Source: Hespellia sp. (GTDB taxonomy: Bacteria; Bacillota; Clostridia; Lachnospirales; Lachnospiraceae). Taken from it: 33,697 nucleotides of DNA. The position numbers and the translations under genes were made by a program. Location: NCBI GenBank assembly GCA_022790755.1, contig JAAVXR010000040.1, forward strand, positions 1 through 33,697, written 5' to 3'. The notes under the pieces were generated by a model. That model saw nothing but the letters and a program-made list of their open reading frames with translations, made no database searches and was not told the DNA's origin. Shown in pieces: positions 22,556 to 31,170 of this stretch. Numbering within the stretch: the first letter of the stretch is position 1; each line of letters opens with the position of its first letter.

Positions 22556-23455
22556 TCACCTGCTAACTTTCTCAAAGTACCTTTTTCCAAATGCTATATC
22601 TTTTTTCAGTTGTATTTTCAATGCTTCTATACTATCAAATTTCTGTTCTGAACGTTCAAACTCGCAGAACTGTATCACCACATTTTTTCCGTAGGCATCT
22701 CCCTCGTAATCATAGAGATAAGCTTCCGCCAGAAGAATGGAGTGCTCTTCCACCGTCGGTTTTACCCCAACGTTTCCGATAGCATCGTACCATTTGCCGT
22801 CCACCTGCACTCTACAGGCATACACTCCGCGCATCGGCATGATTTTTTTCTCTGGTGGAACGACGTTCATAGTCGGGAACCCAAGCTTTCTGCCCAAACG
22901 GTTACCAGGACAAACCATCCCCTCCAACTGATATTGATATCCGAGAAGTTCATTTGCCAGAGATATATTTCCCTCACTCAACGCCTCGCGAACATAAGTG
23001 CTGCTAATTTCACGTTCTTTGTATTTCTCTTTTTCTATCACATCCAAGTGATAACCATATTTTGGGGCAAGCTCTGCCAACATGTGAACATCACCTTTTT
23101 GCTGATATCCAAAATGGAAGTCTGTGCCTACCACAATGTATTTTGCATGCAGTTTTTCAATCAGAATCTTTTCAATAAACTGTTCTGCCTGCATCTGCCT
23201 GATTTCTTTTGTAAATGGACAGACAATCAAAACATCAACCCTGCCCTCGAGAAATGTTCGCTTTTCCGTTCCGGTAAGAAGCGCTTCACGATGCATATCA
23301 AAAGCAAATACAATACTTTTCACCTGTCTGTCAGAATACTCACATATTTTCTGAACCAGTTTCTGATGGCCCAGATGCAGGGCATCGAACTTTCCAAGCG
23401 TCACCGCTGATTCTTCTTCCACCTGAAAAGATGCTAAATCTGTTACATATTGCAT
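22556..23455 (-). CDS. ribF: Bifunctional riboflavin kinase/FAD synthetase
   Basis: This 299-residue enzyme makes FMN from riboflavin and then FAD. The N-terminal adenylyltransferase domain has the nucleotidyl-transferase motif GKFDALHLGHQKL near residues 22-34 and the VGTDFHFGYQQKGD segment near 105; the ISSTYVREAL motif follows near 152. The C-terminal kinase domain has GNRLGRKLGFPTMNV near residues 180-195. The ATG at 23455 has GAGGAT upstream. It lies 28 bases after truB, the conserved truB-ribF order. It has the normal length and no anomalies. Confidence 0.95.
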   Translation of the reverse strand: MQYVTDLASFQVEEESAVTLGKFDALHLGHQKLVQKICEYSDRQVKSIVFAFDMHREALLTGTEKRTFLEGRVDVLIVCPFTKEIRQMQAEQFIEKILIEKLHAKYIVVGTDFHFGYQQKGDVHMLAELAPKYGYHLDVIEKEKYKEREISSTYVREALSEGNISLANELLGYQYQLEGMVCPGNRLGRKLGFPTMNVVPPEKKIMPMRGVYACRVQVDGKWYDAIGNVGVKPTVEEHSILLAEAYLYDYEGDAYGKNVVIQFCEFERSEQKFDSIEALKIQLKKDIAFGKRYFEKVSR

Positions 23456-23483
23456 GTCTTATCCTCTGATTTCTTCCTATTTT

Positions 23484-24401
23484 TTAATTCTGCTCTTCTG
23501 CCTGATAAAACATTTTGATGAGTTTTATCTTTTCTGTTTTTTGTTGATACTCATACAGCCCGACAAAATTCCCGCAGGCGTCATAGACTCGAAACATCTT
23601 TTTGAGACCTGGGTCCCATGTCCCTTGAAAATGTTTCTTTTCCAGCGGATTTCCATTATATGCAAGCTGCACGGCAGATTCTTTCAAGATTGCTTTCTGA
23701 TATTCAGAAAACATCTGGTCAATCGGAGTTAGAATCTCCGGCAGTCTATCGCCTTTTACATAGGCTTCCACTTCTGAAAGCACATGACTCTTGGATATCA
23801 CAAAACGCTCTACTTGCGTCCGTAAAAGACTTTCCATACAGCCTCCTGTTCCAAGACTGTCCCCGATATCATGACACAGAGTACGAATATAAGTCCCTTT
23901 GGAACAGTCAATCCGCAACTTTACTCTTGGCAGGTTCATTTCTAGAATGGAAATGTCATGAATCTGGACGCTTCTGCGCTTTCGCTCAACCGTTTTCCCC
24001 TCTCTTGCCAGATCACAAAGCTTCTTGCCACCAACTTTCAATGCACTGTACATTGGGGGAAGTTGTTGATATTCCCCAATGTATGTATGAATACAGTCCG
24101 TAACTGCCTGTTTTGTCAAATGCGCCGTATCGTTTCTCTCCAGTACATTTCCGGTCATATCCTGTGTGTCCGTCTTTATCCCAAGCAGAAGAACGGTTTC
24201 ATAGGTTTTATCTTTGTCTGTCAAAAGCCCGCAGAGTTTCGTTGCTCTGCCAAGACATACCGGCAGGACCCCTTCTGCTTCCGGGTCCAGTGTCCCTGTA
24301 TGCCCAATCTTTTTCTGTCCAGTGATTCCACGCAATTTTGCTACCACATCATGGGATGTGTAACCTTTTTCTTTATAAATGTTCAATACACCATGAATCA
24401 T
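23484..24401 (-). CDS. truB: tRNA pseudouridine(55) synthase
   Basis: This 305-residue enzyme makes pseudouridine 55 in the T-loop of tRNA. The catalytic motif GHTGTLDPEAEGVLPV holds the nucleophilic Asp at about residue 39. Later TruB segments include the YSALKVGGKKL region and RIDCSKGTYIRTLCHDIG. A C-terminal extension after about residue 215 fits the PUA-like end of bacterial TruB. The ATG overlaps the stop of nrnA (ATGA), so they are translationally coupled. The cluster rbfA-nrnA-truB-ribF is typical of Firmicutes. Confidence 0.95.
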   Translation of the reverse strand: MIHGVLNIYKEKGYTSHDVVAKLRGITGQKKIGHTGTLDPEAEGVLPVCLGRATKLCGLLTDKDKTYETVLLLGIKTDTQDMTGNVLERNDTAHLTKQAVTDCIHTYIGEYQQLPPMYSALKVGGKKLCDLAREGKTVERKRRSVQIHDISILEMNLPRVKLRIDCSKGTYIRTLCHDIGDSLGTGGCMESLLRTQVERFVISKSHVLSEVEAYVKGDRLPEILTPIDQMFSEYQKAILKESAVQLAYNGNPLEKKHFQGTWDPGLKKMFRVYDACGNFVGLYEYQQKTEKIKLIKMFYQAEEQN

Positions 24402-25378
24402 TTCTGTTTTCCGCTTTCTTTCGGCAATTGGTGTGCAATCTGGCGAAGCAGATTATTCATCACATCATAACTGGTCCCGCGCATTGTTACGCCTGCGGCA
24501 CGTTCATGTCCGCCGCCGCCAAAATACTGCGCGATGGTGCTGACATTCACATTTCCATTCGAACGAAGGCTAACTTTAAACACCTGATTTTCCAACTCGT
24601 ACATGAAAATCGCGACTTCCACTCCTTCTGTATTTCGAAGCTGACTGACGATCCCTTCCAGATCAGAGGGTTTGGCCTCGTAAAAATCCATCACATTTTT
24701 GGTAATCACACTGGCAATACATTTATGATTCAACAGAAGAATGCTTTCCAACAGTGCTCGCCCCAAAATCTGATTCTGGATGTAAGTTTTCACGTAATAT
24801 GTGCGGTCTATGATGGCATTGGCGTCAATTCCTGTACGCAGTAATGTTGCCGCCGCCTCCATGGTCTCGGGAGCTGTGCAGGAGTACAAAAACACTCCGG
24901 TATCATGAGCAATTCCTACGTACAGAGCTTCTGCGACTTCCTTTGTAATCCGCGTTTGATCCATCAACCGGAACAATAATTCGCAAGTAGAACTTGCATC
25001 CGGTACGATATAATTGATATCAGCAAAGCTTTGATTACTGATGTGATGATCCACACAAAACGTAGATTCTGCCGTACGAAATAGACTCTCTGAAAAACCA
25101 AGCCTTTCACTGTCTCCGCAGTCTAGACTGATAAACAGATCGTATCTTTTGTTCTTTGGCGCAGTATGCTTGATCTGTTCTGTCCCTCTCAGAAATTCAA
25201 ATGGTTCTGGAATCTCTTCCAGATATACGTCCGCCTGAATCTTTGGATAAACAGACGCCATGTACAGATACAATCCCATGCAGGCTCCGACACAGTCGCC
25301 ATCCGGACGCACATGGCCCCCGATGGCGACAGATGTTTTATCTTTCAGAATTTCATCCAACATTTTTGTCATATTCAT
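24398..25378 (-). CDS. nrnA: DHH family oligoribonuclease/pAp phosphatase
   Basis: This 326-residue DHH-DHHA1 phosphoesterase has the manganese-binding motifs GHVRPDGDCVGA (about residues 21-32), DCGDS (about 90), DHHIS (about 113) and AHDTGVF (about 168). The DHHA1 domain ends with GGGGHERAAG near residue 295. NrnA enzymes finish degradation of short oligoribonucleotides and dephosphorylate pAp. It overlaps rbfA (ATGA) before it and truB after it by four bases each. The start at 25378 was kept because of this overlap, although the upstream ribosome site is weak. Confidence 0.94.
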   Translation of the reverse strand: MNMTKMLDEILKDKTSVAIGGHVRPDGDCVGACMGLYLYMASVYPKIQADVYLEEIPEPFEFLRGTEQIKHTAPKNKRYDLFISLDCGDSERLGFSESLFRTAESTFCVDHHISNQSFADINYIVPDASSTCELLFRLMDQTRITKEVAEALYVGIAHDTGVFLYSCTAPETMEAAATLLRTGIDANAIIDRTYYVKTYIQNQILGRALLESILLLNHKCIASVITKNVMDFYEAKPSDLEGIVSQLRNTEGVEVAIFMYELENQVFKVSLRSNGNVNVSTIAQYFGGGGHERAAGVTMRGTSYDVMNNLLRQIAHQLPKESGKQK

Positions 25379-25746
25379 TCTGCCACTTCCCTATTGCCTT
25401 TTGCTATATCATCAATTTTCTTTGACATATTCACTCCATATTCAATGGACTGATCCAGAATAAACCGGATTTCCGGTGTGTTTCTCATATTCAGTGTCCT
25501 GGCAAGTTCGCGTCGAATATAACCTTCCGCGCTCTTGAGTCCTTTCAGGGTATCCTCCTGAACTTTTTCATCTCCCAACACACTGATATAAGCCTTGCAA
25601 GTCTTCAAGTCCGGCGCCACTTCCACCGCCACGACGGATGCCATCGGACTCACCCGCGGATCTTTGATACCGGCGCGCAGGATCATACTTAACTCGCGCT
25701 GAACTTCCGTATTTACTCTGGTATTCTTAATACTGTTTTTTCTCAT
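25375..25746 (-). CDS. rbfA: 30S ribosome-binding factor RbfA
   Basis: This 123-residue protein matches RbfA, a KH-fold factor that helps late 16S rRNA maturation and cold adaptation. It shows [18 protein letters not shown] near residues 15-32, the strand [13 protein letters not shown] and [19 protein letters not shown]. The start overlaps the infB stop (ATGA), the standard coupling of these two genes. Nothing unusual is seen. Confidence 0.95.
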   Translation of the reverse strand: MRKNSIKNTRVNTEVQRELSMILRAGIKDPRVSPMASVVAVEVAPDLKTCKAYISVLGDEKVQEDTLKGLKSAEGYIRRELARTLNMRNTPEIRFILDQSIEYGVNMSKKIDDIAKGNREVAE

Positions 25747-28631
25747 CTTTCAATTTCCACCATTTTATATGCTTCCACCTGGTCATCGACTTTGATATCA
25801 TTGTAATTTTCAAATACAAAACCGCATTCATAACCAGATTTTACTTCCTTGACATCATCTTTGAATCGCCGCAGAGATGCCAGTGGTCCGTCAAATACCA
25901 CCACACCGTCTCGAACCAGTCTCACGGAACAATTCCGTTCAAACATACCGTCTGTGACGTAAGCACCCGCAATCGTTCCCACGCCGGACGCCTTGAATGT
26001 CTGACGTACTTCTGCATGCCCCAGGATCTTTTCTTCAAATACTGGATCTAACATTCCCTTCATCGCCGCTTCCACATCTTCAATCGCATTGTAGATGACA
26101 CGATACAGACGAATATCTACATTCTCTCTCTCTGCAATTTCCTTTGCAGTTGCATCGGGACGCACATTAAATCCAATAATAATCGCATTGGATGCGGATG
26201 CAAGACTGACGTCGGATTCGTTGACCGCGCCGACACCACCGTGAATGATCTTGATCACAACCTCATCGTTGGACAATTTCAACAAACTCTGCTTCAAGGC
26301 TTCCACAGAACCTTGCACATCGGCTTTTACTACGATACCAAGTTCTTTGAGATTGCCTTCCTGGATCTGATTGAACAGATCATCCAAGGACATTTTGGTC
26401 TTAGTCTCGTCAAGCAGCTTCACCTTCCCCTGAGAGATGAAAGTTTCCGCAAAGGAACGCGCCTCTTTATCACTCTCACAGCATACAAAAATCTCACCGG
26501 CATTCGGCACGTCGTTGAGTCCCAAAATTTCTACTGGCATGGACGGACCGACTTCTTTTACACGTCTGCCCTTATCATCCATCATGGCACGTACTTTACC
26601 ATATGCAGAACCAGCGGCAATGGAATCCCCGATATGCAGTGTTCCTTTCTGTACCAGAACGGTTGCCACGGAACCTTTTCCTTTATCCAGTTCGGCTTCG
26701 ATCACCAGACCTCTCGCGTTTCGGTTTGGATTGGCCTTCAATTCCGCCATATCTGCAGTGAGCAACAGCATCTCCAAAAGGTCTGGGATTCCCTCTCTTG
26801 TGTGCGCAGATACCGGCACAAAGATCGTGCTTCCACCCCAGTCTTCTGGAATCAGTTCGTATTCGGCCAATTCCTGCTTCACACGGTCGATATTGGCGCT
26901 CGGTTTGTCAATTTTGTTGATGGCTACTACGATCTCGATTCCCGCAGCTTTTGCATGATTGATCGCCTCCACCGTCTGTGGCATCACACCGTCGTCTGCG
27001 GCTACCACCAAAATTGCGATATCTGTAGAATTTGCTCCGCGCATACGCATAGCGGTAAACGCCTCGTGTCCCGGAGTATCCAGGAACGTGATTTTTTCCC
27101 CATTTACAGTGACTACCGACGCACCGATATGCTGCGTAATTCCACCAGCCTCCCGGTCTGTCACATTCGTATCACGGATTGCGTCCAGAAGAGAAGTCTT
27201 TCCATGGTCGACATGCCCCATGACACAGACAACTGGCGGACGTTTTACCATCGTACTCTCGTCGTCGTCCTCTTCTTTCAGAAGTTCTTCGATCACATCG
27301 ACGACTTCTTCTGGCTCGCAAAGCACATCAAATTCCATTGCGATTTCTTCCGCTGTATCGTAATCTATTTCCTGATTGAGTGTCACCATTTTCCCCTGCA
27401 TAAACAGTTTCTTTATGATGACAGAAGGAACAATTTTCATTTTATCCGCAAGTTCTTTGATCGTCAAGCTCTGTGGAAGTACGATCTGTTTGATCTCTTC
27501 TTCCTTCTTTACCGGCTGTTTCACCGGTGCTTTCTGCTGTTTCTGCGGTTTTTTCAATTCTGCAGCATTCTTTTGATTTTTATTCTTTCTACTCTTGCCA
27601 ACAAAATCTTCGTCCAGATTGTCTTTCTTCTTATAATCCTTCTCTTTGTCTTTTGGTTTGCTGCGGCTCGGTTTTTGTTCTGGAACTGCAGGAGCCGGAA
27701 TGGAAGACCGCTCATCCCTGCGTCCATCTCTTCTGCCGTCGCGATTGTCTCTACGCCCGTCACGGCTGTCTCTGCGGTCGTCCGAACGTCCTACATGATT
27801 CCCCGCAAAACGATTGTTTCTCTGACGAGAATCCTCTGAACCCGGGCGTGGACCCCGGTTCAGGCCATTTGCACGCACTCCCTGAGACTGTCCGCCATTG
27901 CCAAAACGTTGTCCCTGATTGGTCGATTGGTCACTGCTTCTGTTTGACTGTCCCGTCTGTGAAGCCGGACGAGGTCCTCGATTGACCGGACGTCCACTCT
28001 GTGGATATTTTCCAGTAGAACGCACATTCTGTTCTGCTGTTCCAGTCGGACGTTGGTTTTGAGAAATATTTCCAGGACGACGATTCTGTGTCTGCCCTGT
28101 TTCTGGTTGAGATACTGCGGGCTTTGCCACAGGCGTTACCGGACGTGGCGCCGGCGAATGATTTCCAGTCGGACGTGCCGTCGTCGTGTTTCCTACCGGA
28201 CGTGGCGCCGGTCCTGCCGGTCTTTGACCCGTCGGACGTTGCCCGGCTCCAGATACACGAGGATTCGGCCCCGCCGGTCTTTGGCCAGTCGGACGCTGCC
28301 CCTGACGAGTTCCTGAACGTGCACCATTTTTCAGATTTTGTGGACGAAACACTTGCACAATATTTTTCTTCTTCGGCCCTTCCGGTTTTTTCTCTGTTTC
28401 TGTATTTTCTTTGTTGACGGGCTTCTCTGTTGGCTTTTCCACCGGCTGATCCGATGATTTTTCAGTAGTTTTCCCAGATGGATAAGCCGTACGGAGCATG
28501 GAAATCACATCCTCTTCCAAAGAACTCATATGACTCTTTACATCAATATCTTTCTTTCTCAGCGTTTCCAATAGCTCTTTATTTTCAACCCCCAGCTCTT
28601 TCGCCAGTTCGTGTACTCTCATTTTTGTCAT
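25743..28631 (-). CDS. infB: Translation initiation factor IF-2
   Basis: This 962-residue GTPase positions initiator tRNA on the 30S subunit. It has an N-terminal helical domain (about 1-50), then a very long Pro/Arg/Gly/Gln-rich linker (about 60-340), then the IF2-N domain (about 385-440). G-domain motifs follow: G1 GHVDHGK from residue 472, G3 DTPGH near 520, G4 NKID near 574. Domains C1 and C2 complete the C-terminus ([16 protein letters not shown]). The ATG at 28631 has GGAGG eight bases upstream. The linker includes a repeated [11 protein letters not shown] unit and an Arg-Asp run (about 284-308), as is common in clostridial IF-2. It is normal apart from linker length. Confidence 0.97.
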   Translation of the reverse strand: MTKMRVHELAKELGVENKELLETLRKKDIDVKSHMSSLEEDVISMLRTAYPSGKTTEKSSDQPVEKPTEKPVNKENTETEKKPEGPKKKNIVQVFRPQNLKNGARSGTRQGQRPTGQRPAGPNPRVSGAGQRPTGQRPAGPAPRPVGNTTTARPTGNHSPAPRPVTPVAKPAVSQPETGQTQNRRPGNISQNQRPTGTAEQNVRSTGKYPQSGRPVNRGPRPASQTGQSNRSSDQSTNQGQRFGNGGQSQGVRANGLNRGPRPGSEDSRQRNNRFAGNHVGRSDDRRDSRDGRRDNRDGRRDGRRDERSSIPAPAVPEQKPSRSKPKDKEKDYKKKDNLDEDFVGKSRKNKNQKNAAELKKPQKQQKAPVKQPVKKEEEIKQIVLPQSLTIKELADKMKIVPSVIIKKLFMQGKMVTLNQEIDYDTAEEIAMEFDVLCEPEEVVDVIEELLKEEDDDESTMVKRPPVVCVMGHVDHGKTSLLDAIRDTNVTDREAGGITQHIGASVVTVNGEKITFLDTPGHEAFTAMRMRGANSTDIAILVVAADDGVMPQTVEAINHAKAAGIEIVVAINKIDKPSANIDRVKQELAEYELIPEDWGGSTIFVPVSAHTREGIPDLLEMLLLTADMAELKANPNRNARGLVIEAELDKGKGSVATVLVQKGTLHIGDSIAAGSAYGKVRAMMDDKGRRVKEVGPSMPVEILGLNDVPNAGEIFVCCESDKEARSFAETFISQGKVKLLDETKTKMSLDDLFNQIQEGNLKELGIVVKADVQGSVEALKQSLLKLSNDEVVIKIIHGGVGAVNESDVSLASASNAIIIGFNVRPDATAKEIAERENVDIRLYRVIYNAIEDVEAAMKGMLDPVFEEKILGHAEVRQTFKASGVGTIAGAYVTDGMFERNCSVRLVRDGVVVFDGPLASLRRFKDDVKEVKSGYECGFVFENYNDIKVDDQVEAYKMVEIER
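27708..27782 (-). repeat. Arg-Asp-rich repeats in the infB linker
   Basis: Codons 284-308 of infB encode a run of [19 protein letters not shown]-type units, seen in DNA as short imperfect repeats. It is part of the disordered linker and probably of no separate function. Confidence 0.6.
28194..28301 (-). repeat. Two imperfect tandem repeats in the infB linker
   Basis: Codons 111-129 and 130-146 of infB both start with [12 protein letters not shown], an imperfect duplication at DNA and protein level. Such linker repeats expand and shrink easily and can cause assembly errors. Confidence 0.7.
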
Positions 28632-28645
28632 ATTTACTACCTCCT

Positions 28646-29011
28646 CTATGCAATCGTATTCTTCTCTGTATCAGAGCGGCTGTCACACTCTGTTTCCATT
28701 GTCAGTGCCGCATTCAAATGCTTCACGATTCCTCTTGCAAATCCCTCGTCTAGTATTGCAAGAGATGCTCGGAACTCTCTTCCCATTGCATGCCCCAAGG
28801 TATCTTTATCTCCATAAAAATAGATTGGCACTTTATAAAAATCGCACATATTCCGAAATTGCTTCTTCGTATTTTCGGATGCATCTTTTGCCACAATCAC
28901 GAGATATGCGTGGCCGGCCTTTGTTTCTTTTTCCGTCATAAATTCTCCACTGACCGTTCTTCCAGCTTTTGTCGCTAGCCCAATCAGCGAGAATACCCTA
29001 TCCTGCCTCAA
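28646..29011 (-). CDS. Ribosomal L7Ae-like RNA-binding protein (YlxQ family)
   Basis: This 121-residue protein has the L7Ae/L30e/S12e fold pattern: [19 protein letters not shown] at the N-terminus, [17 protein letters not shown], then [19 protein letters not shown]. Relatives (YlxQ) lie between rnpM and infB in Firmicutes and bind kink-turn RNA; the biological target is not settled. The start is TTG at 29011, with AAGGAG about ten bases upstream and inside the end of rnpM. No ATG near the N-terminus keeps the fold. It overlaps rnpM by 14 bases and lies 14 bases before infB. Confidence 0.88.
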   Translation of the reverse strand: MRQDRVFSLIGLATKAGRTVSGEFMTEKETKAGHAYLVIVAKDASENTKKQFRNMCDFYKVPIYFYGDKDTLGHAMGREFRASLAILDEGFARGIVKHLNAALTMETECDSRSDTEKNTIA

Positions 29012-29276
29012 TGATGCTCATCTCCTTTTTGAGCTCCTCATATACCTCTTTTGGAATTGCCTGTTTGAAAGATCTTTCCAATCCCCGATTTTGAATGGCC
29101 TCCTCCAGACAATCTCCTGAAAAGCATAGATAAGCCCCTCTGCCATTTTTTTTACCGGTGGTGTCCAGTTCAAACGATTCCTGCGGAGTTTTCAGAACAC
29201 GTATCATTTCTTTTTTACTTTTCATTTCACCGCACCCCACACATTTGCGCAAGGGAACTTTCTTTTTTCCGCTCAA
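28998..29276 (-). CDS. rnpM: RNase P modulator RnpM (YlxR family)
   Basis: This 92-residue basic protein has the DUF448 signature PLRKCVGCGEMKSKKEMIRVL near residues 8-28 and the NGRGAYLCFSGDCLEEA segment. YlxR in Bacillus was found to bind and modulate RNase P RNA activity. It is placed as usual between nusA and the L7Ae-like gene. The start appears to be TTG at 29276, with GGGGTGA upstream; later ATGs would remove the conserved Cys motif. It lies 22 bases after nusA. Confidence 0.88.
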   Translation of the reverse strand: MSGKKKVPLRKCVGCGEMKSKKEMIRVLKTPQESFELDTTGKKNGRGAYLCFSGDCLEEAIQNRGLERSFKQAIPKEVYEELKKEMSIIEAG

Positions 29277-29298
29277 ATATCTTCACCCCGTAAGCTTT

Positions 29299-30531
29299 TT
29301 ATTCTTCCACTTCTTCAAATTCTATCGGCTCATAATCCTCGTCCTCGGAATATTCTCCGGATTCTTCGGTGTAACCTTCTTCAGAATACGCTGCTCCAGA
29401 ACCATCTTCTTCTACATATTCGGCCTCTCCATAGTCGGAATAACCTTCTTCCATCATTTGCATCTGTTCCATATAATCTGCCGGAAGCTCACCGGACTCA
29501 ATTGCCTGCGTCTCACTCTTAATATCAATCTTGTAATTCGTCAAACGAGCCGCCAGACGCGCATTTTGTCCTTCTTTGCCGATTGCAAGAGAAAGTTGAT
29601 AATCTGGTACGATGACACTTGCCATTTTCTCGTCCGGGTCCGCCATGACAGAAATCACTTTCGCCGGACTCAGTGCATTTTCAATCAAAAGAGCAGGGTT
29701 ATCACTCCAGTTGATGATATCTATTTTTTCGCCCCGCAGTTCTTCCACAATTGCGTTGACTCTTGTGCCGTTCATTCCGACACAGGCACCCACTGGGTCC
29801 ACATTCTCATCATGAGAACATACTGCGATTTTCGTACGAGAACCGGCTTCCCTGGCAATACTCTTAATCTCGACGATTCCTTCCTTCACTTCGGTCACTT
29901 CCGCCTCAAACAGACGCTTCACCAGTTCCGGATGCGTACGGGAAACTAAGATTTTAGGACCTTTCGGAGTGTTTTTCACTTCGACTACATATAACTTGAT
30001 CCGTTCTGTCGGCCGGAACACTTCTCCTTTGACCTGCTCATTCTCGGTTAACATTGCATCTGCTTTTCCAAGATTGATGCTAATATTTCTACCCACGTAA
30101 CGCTGCACGATACCGGTCATAATGTCTTTTTCTTTTTCAAAATACTGATCGTACACCACTTTCCGCTCTTCTTCCCGGATCTTCTGCAAGATTAAATTTT
30201 TCGCGTTCTGTGTGGCAATTCTGCCAAACGATTTGGACTCTACCGGAATCTGCGCCACATCGCCAAGTCCGAGCTTTCCGTCTATCTTCCACGCTTCTTC
30301 CTGACTGATCTCCAACGCCGGGTCCATTACTTCTTCTACCACAGTCTTTTCTGCAATGACAGAATAATCACAGGTATCACGATCTATGATCACCCGAATA
30401 TTATCGGATGTTCCAAAATGATTCTTACATGCATTGATCAACGAATTTTCAATGGCATCCAGCATGGTATCTTTGCTGATATTCTTTTCTTCTTCCAGAA
30501 TATTCAATGCTTCCAATAACTCTGTGTTCAT
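29299..30531 (-). CDS. nusA: Transcription termination/antitermination factor NusA
   Basis: This 410-residue protein has the RNAP-binding N-terminal domain (about 1-125), an S1 domain (about 130-200, GIVQRYVGRNISINLG), then two KH domains (about 205-345, with DPVGACVGMNGTRVNAIVEEL and SLAIGKEGQNARLAARL). A very acidic tail rich in Glu, Tyr and Ser follows (about 355-410). NusA regulates pausing, termination and antitermination by RNA polymerase. I chose the ATG at 30531 for its AGGAGGAAGAG site, over the longer frame from 30567 that overlaps rimP. Gram-positive NusA normally lacks the AR repeats of Escherichia coli; the acidic tail replaces them here. Confidence 0.96.
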   Translation of the reverse strand: MNTELLEALNILEEEKNISKDTMLDAIENSLINACKNHFGTSDNIRVIIDRDTCDYSVIAEKTVVEEVMDPALEISQEEAWKIDGKLGLGDVAQIPVESKSFGRIATQNAKNLILQKIREEERKVVYDQYFEKEKDIMTGIVQRYVGRNISINLGKADAMLTENEQVKGEVFRPTERIKLYVVEVKNTPKGPKILVSRTHPELVKRLFEAEVTEVKEGIVEIKSIAREAGSRTKIAVCSHDENVDPVGACVGMNGTRVNAIVEELRGEKIDIINWSDNPALLIENALSPAKVISVMADPDEKMASVIVPDYQLSLAIGKEGQNARLAARLTNYKIDIKSETQAIESGELPADYMEQMQMMEEGYSDYGEAEYVEEDGSGAAYSEEGYTEESGEYSEDEDYEPIEFEEVEE

Positions 30532-30550
30532 TTTCTCTTCCTCCTGAATC

Positions 30551-31018
30551 TTAAAAATCAAATGCAAGTCGGATCAGTGCAATTTCACTCTTTTCGAAAG
30601 TTTGCACTGTTCCCGGTTGGGTCTCTATCGTCACCTGGTTTTTATCGTAATCTTTTAAAATTCCCACAAATTCTTTCTGGTGATCCAGCACACGGTAGGT
30701 GCGTATTTCTACTTCTTTTCCCAGGCTCCTTTGAAAATCTTTTTCTTTTTTCAATGGTCTTCCAAGTCCCGGAGAACTCACTTCAAAAATATAGCTGTCT
30801 TCAATGTAATCTTTCTCGTCCAGAATATCCGAAAATTCACGGCTCACGATCTCACAGTCGTCCACCGTGATCCCGCCTGGTTTGTCGATGTATACCCGAA
30901 GATACCACTGCCCGCCTTCTTTGACATATTCCACGTCGACAAGCTCAAACGAATGTCTTGTAACGATCGGTGTTAATAATTCCTCTGTCTTCTGTTCATA
31001 TTGTTCTCTTTTTGCCAA
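30551..31018 (-). CDS. rimP: Ribosome maturation factor RimP
   Basis: This 155-residue protein matches RimP, an assembly factor for the 30S subunit. It shows VDVEYVKEGGQWYLRVYIDKPGGI near residues 27-50, SREFSDILDE, then IFEVSSPGLGRPLKKEKDF near 77-95. The start is TTG at 31018, with AAGGAAG seven bases upstream; no in-frame ATG is close by. It is the first gene of the rimP-nusA-infB cluster, 19 bases before nusA. Confidence 0.94.
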   Translation of the reverse strand: MAKREQYEQKTEELLTPIVTRHSFELVDVEYVKEGGQWYLRVYIDKPGGITVDDCEIVSREFSDILDEKDYIEDSYIFEVSSPGLGRPLKKEKDFQRSLGKEVEIRTYRVLDHQKEFVGILKDYDKNQVTIETQPGTVQTFEKSEIALIRLAFDF

Positions 31019-31081
31019 AACACTACTTCCTTTCTTTTCTATTTTTGTTTTTTGGCACGTCGTTTCCCGATTACACGAAAG

Positions 31082-31107
31082 AAGAGTGGACCAAACTGTC
31101 CACTCTT
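31082..31107 (-). promoter_or_regulatory. Hairpin in the rimP leader
   Basis: A perfect 10-bp stem (31082-31091 with 31098-31107) with a 6-base loop lies downstream of the rimP promoter. On the minus strand it is followed by CTTTCG rather than a full U tract. It may be a weak terminator of the topoisomerase transcript, an attenuator, or a stabilising leader structure. Confidence 0.5.
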
Positions 31108-31134
31108 TTGCCGATTCCTATGTAACTGTTACTC

Positions 31135-31163
31135 AGTATAGCACTCATTCCCCATAAAATCAA
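31135..31163 (-). promoter_or_regulatory. Sigma-A promoter of the rimP-nusA-infB operon
   Basis: On the minus strand TTGATT (31158-31163), 17 bases, and TATACT (31135-31140) with an extended TG element. It begins 8 bases after the stop of the topoisomerase gene and gives a leader of about 110 bases. Confidence 0.75.
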
Positions 31164-31170
31164 GGGTTTT

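Noticed and set aside
26241-27839. Long plus-strand open frame of 532 codons opposite infB
   Set aside because: It is a shadow of infB in another frame; the minus-strand protein is a complete, conserved IF-2 and the plus-strand translation has no recognisable features.
28120-28330. Repetitive sequence in infB considered as a CRISPR-like or mobile repeat
   Set aside because: The repeats are in frame, encode the Pro/Arg/Gly linker of IF-2 and have no spacer structure.
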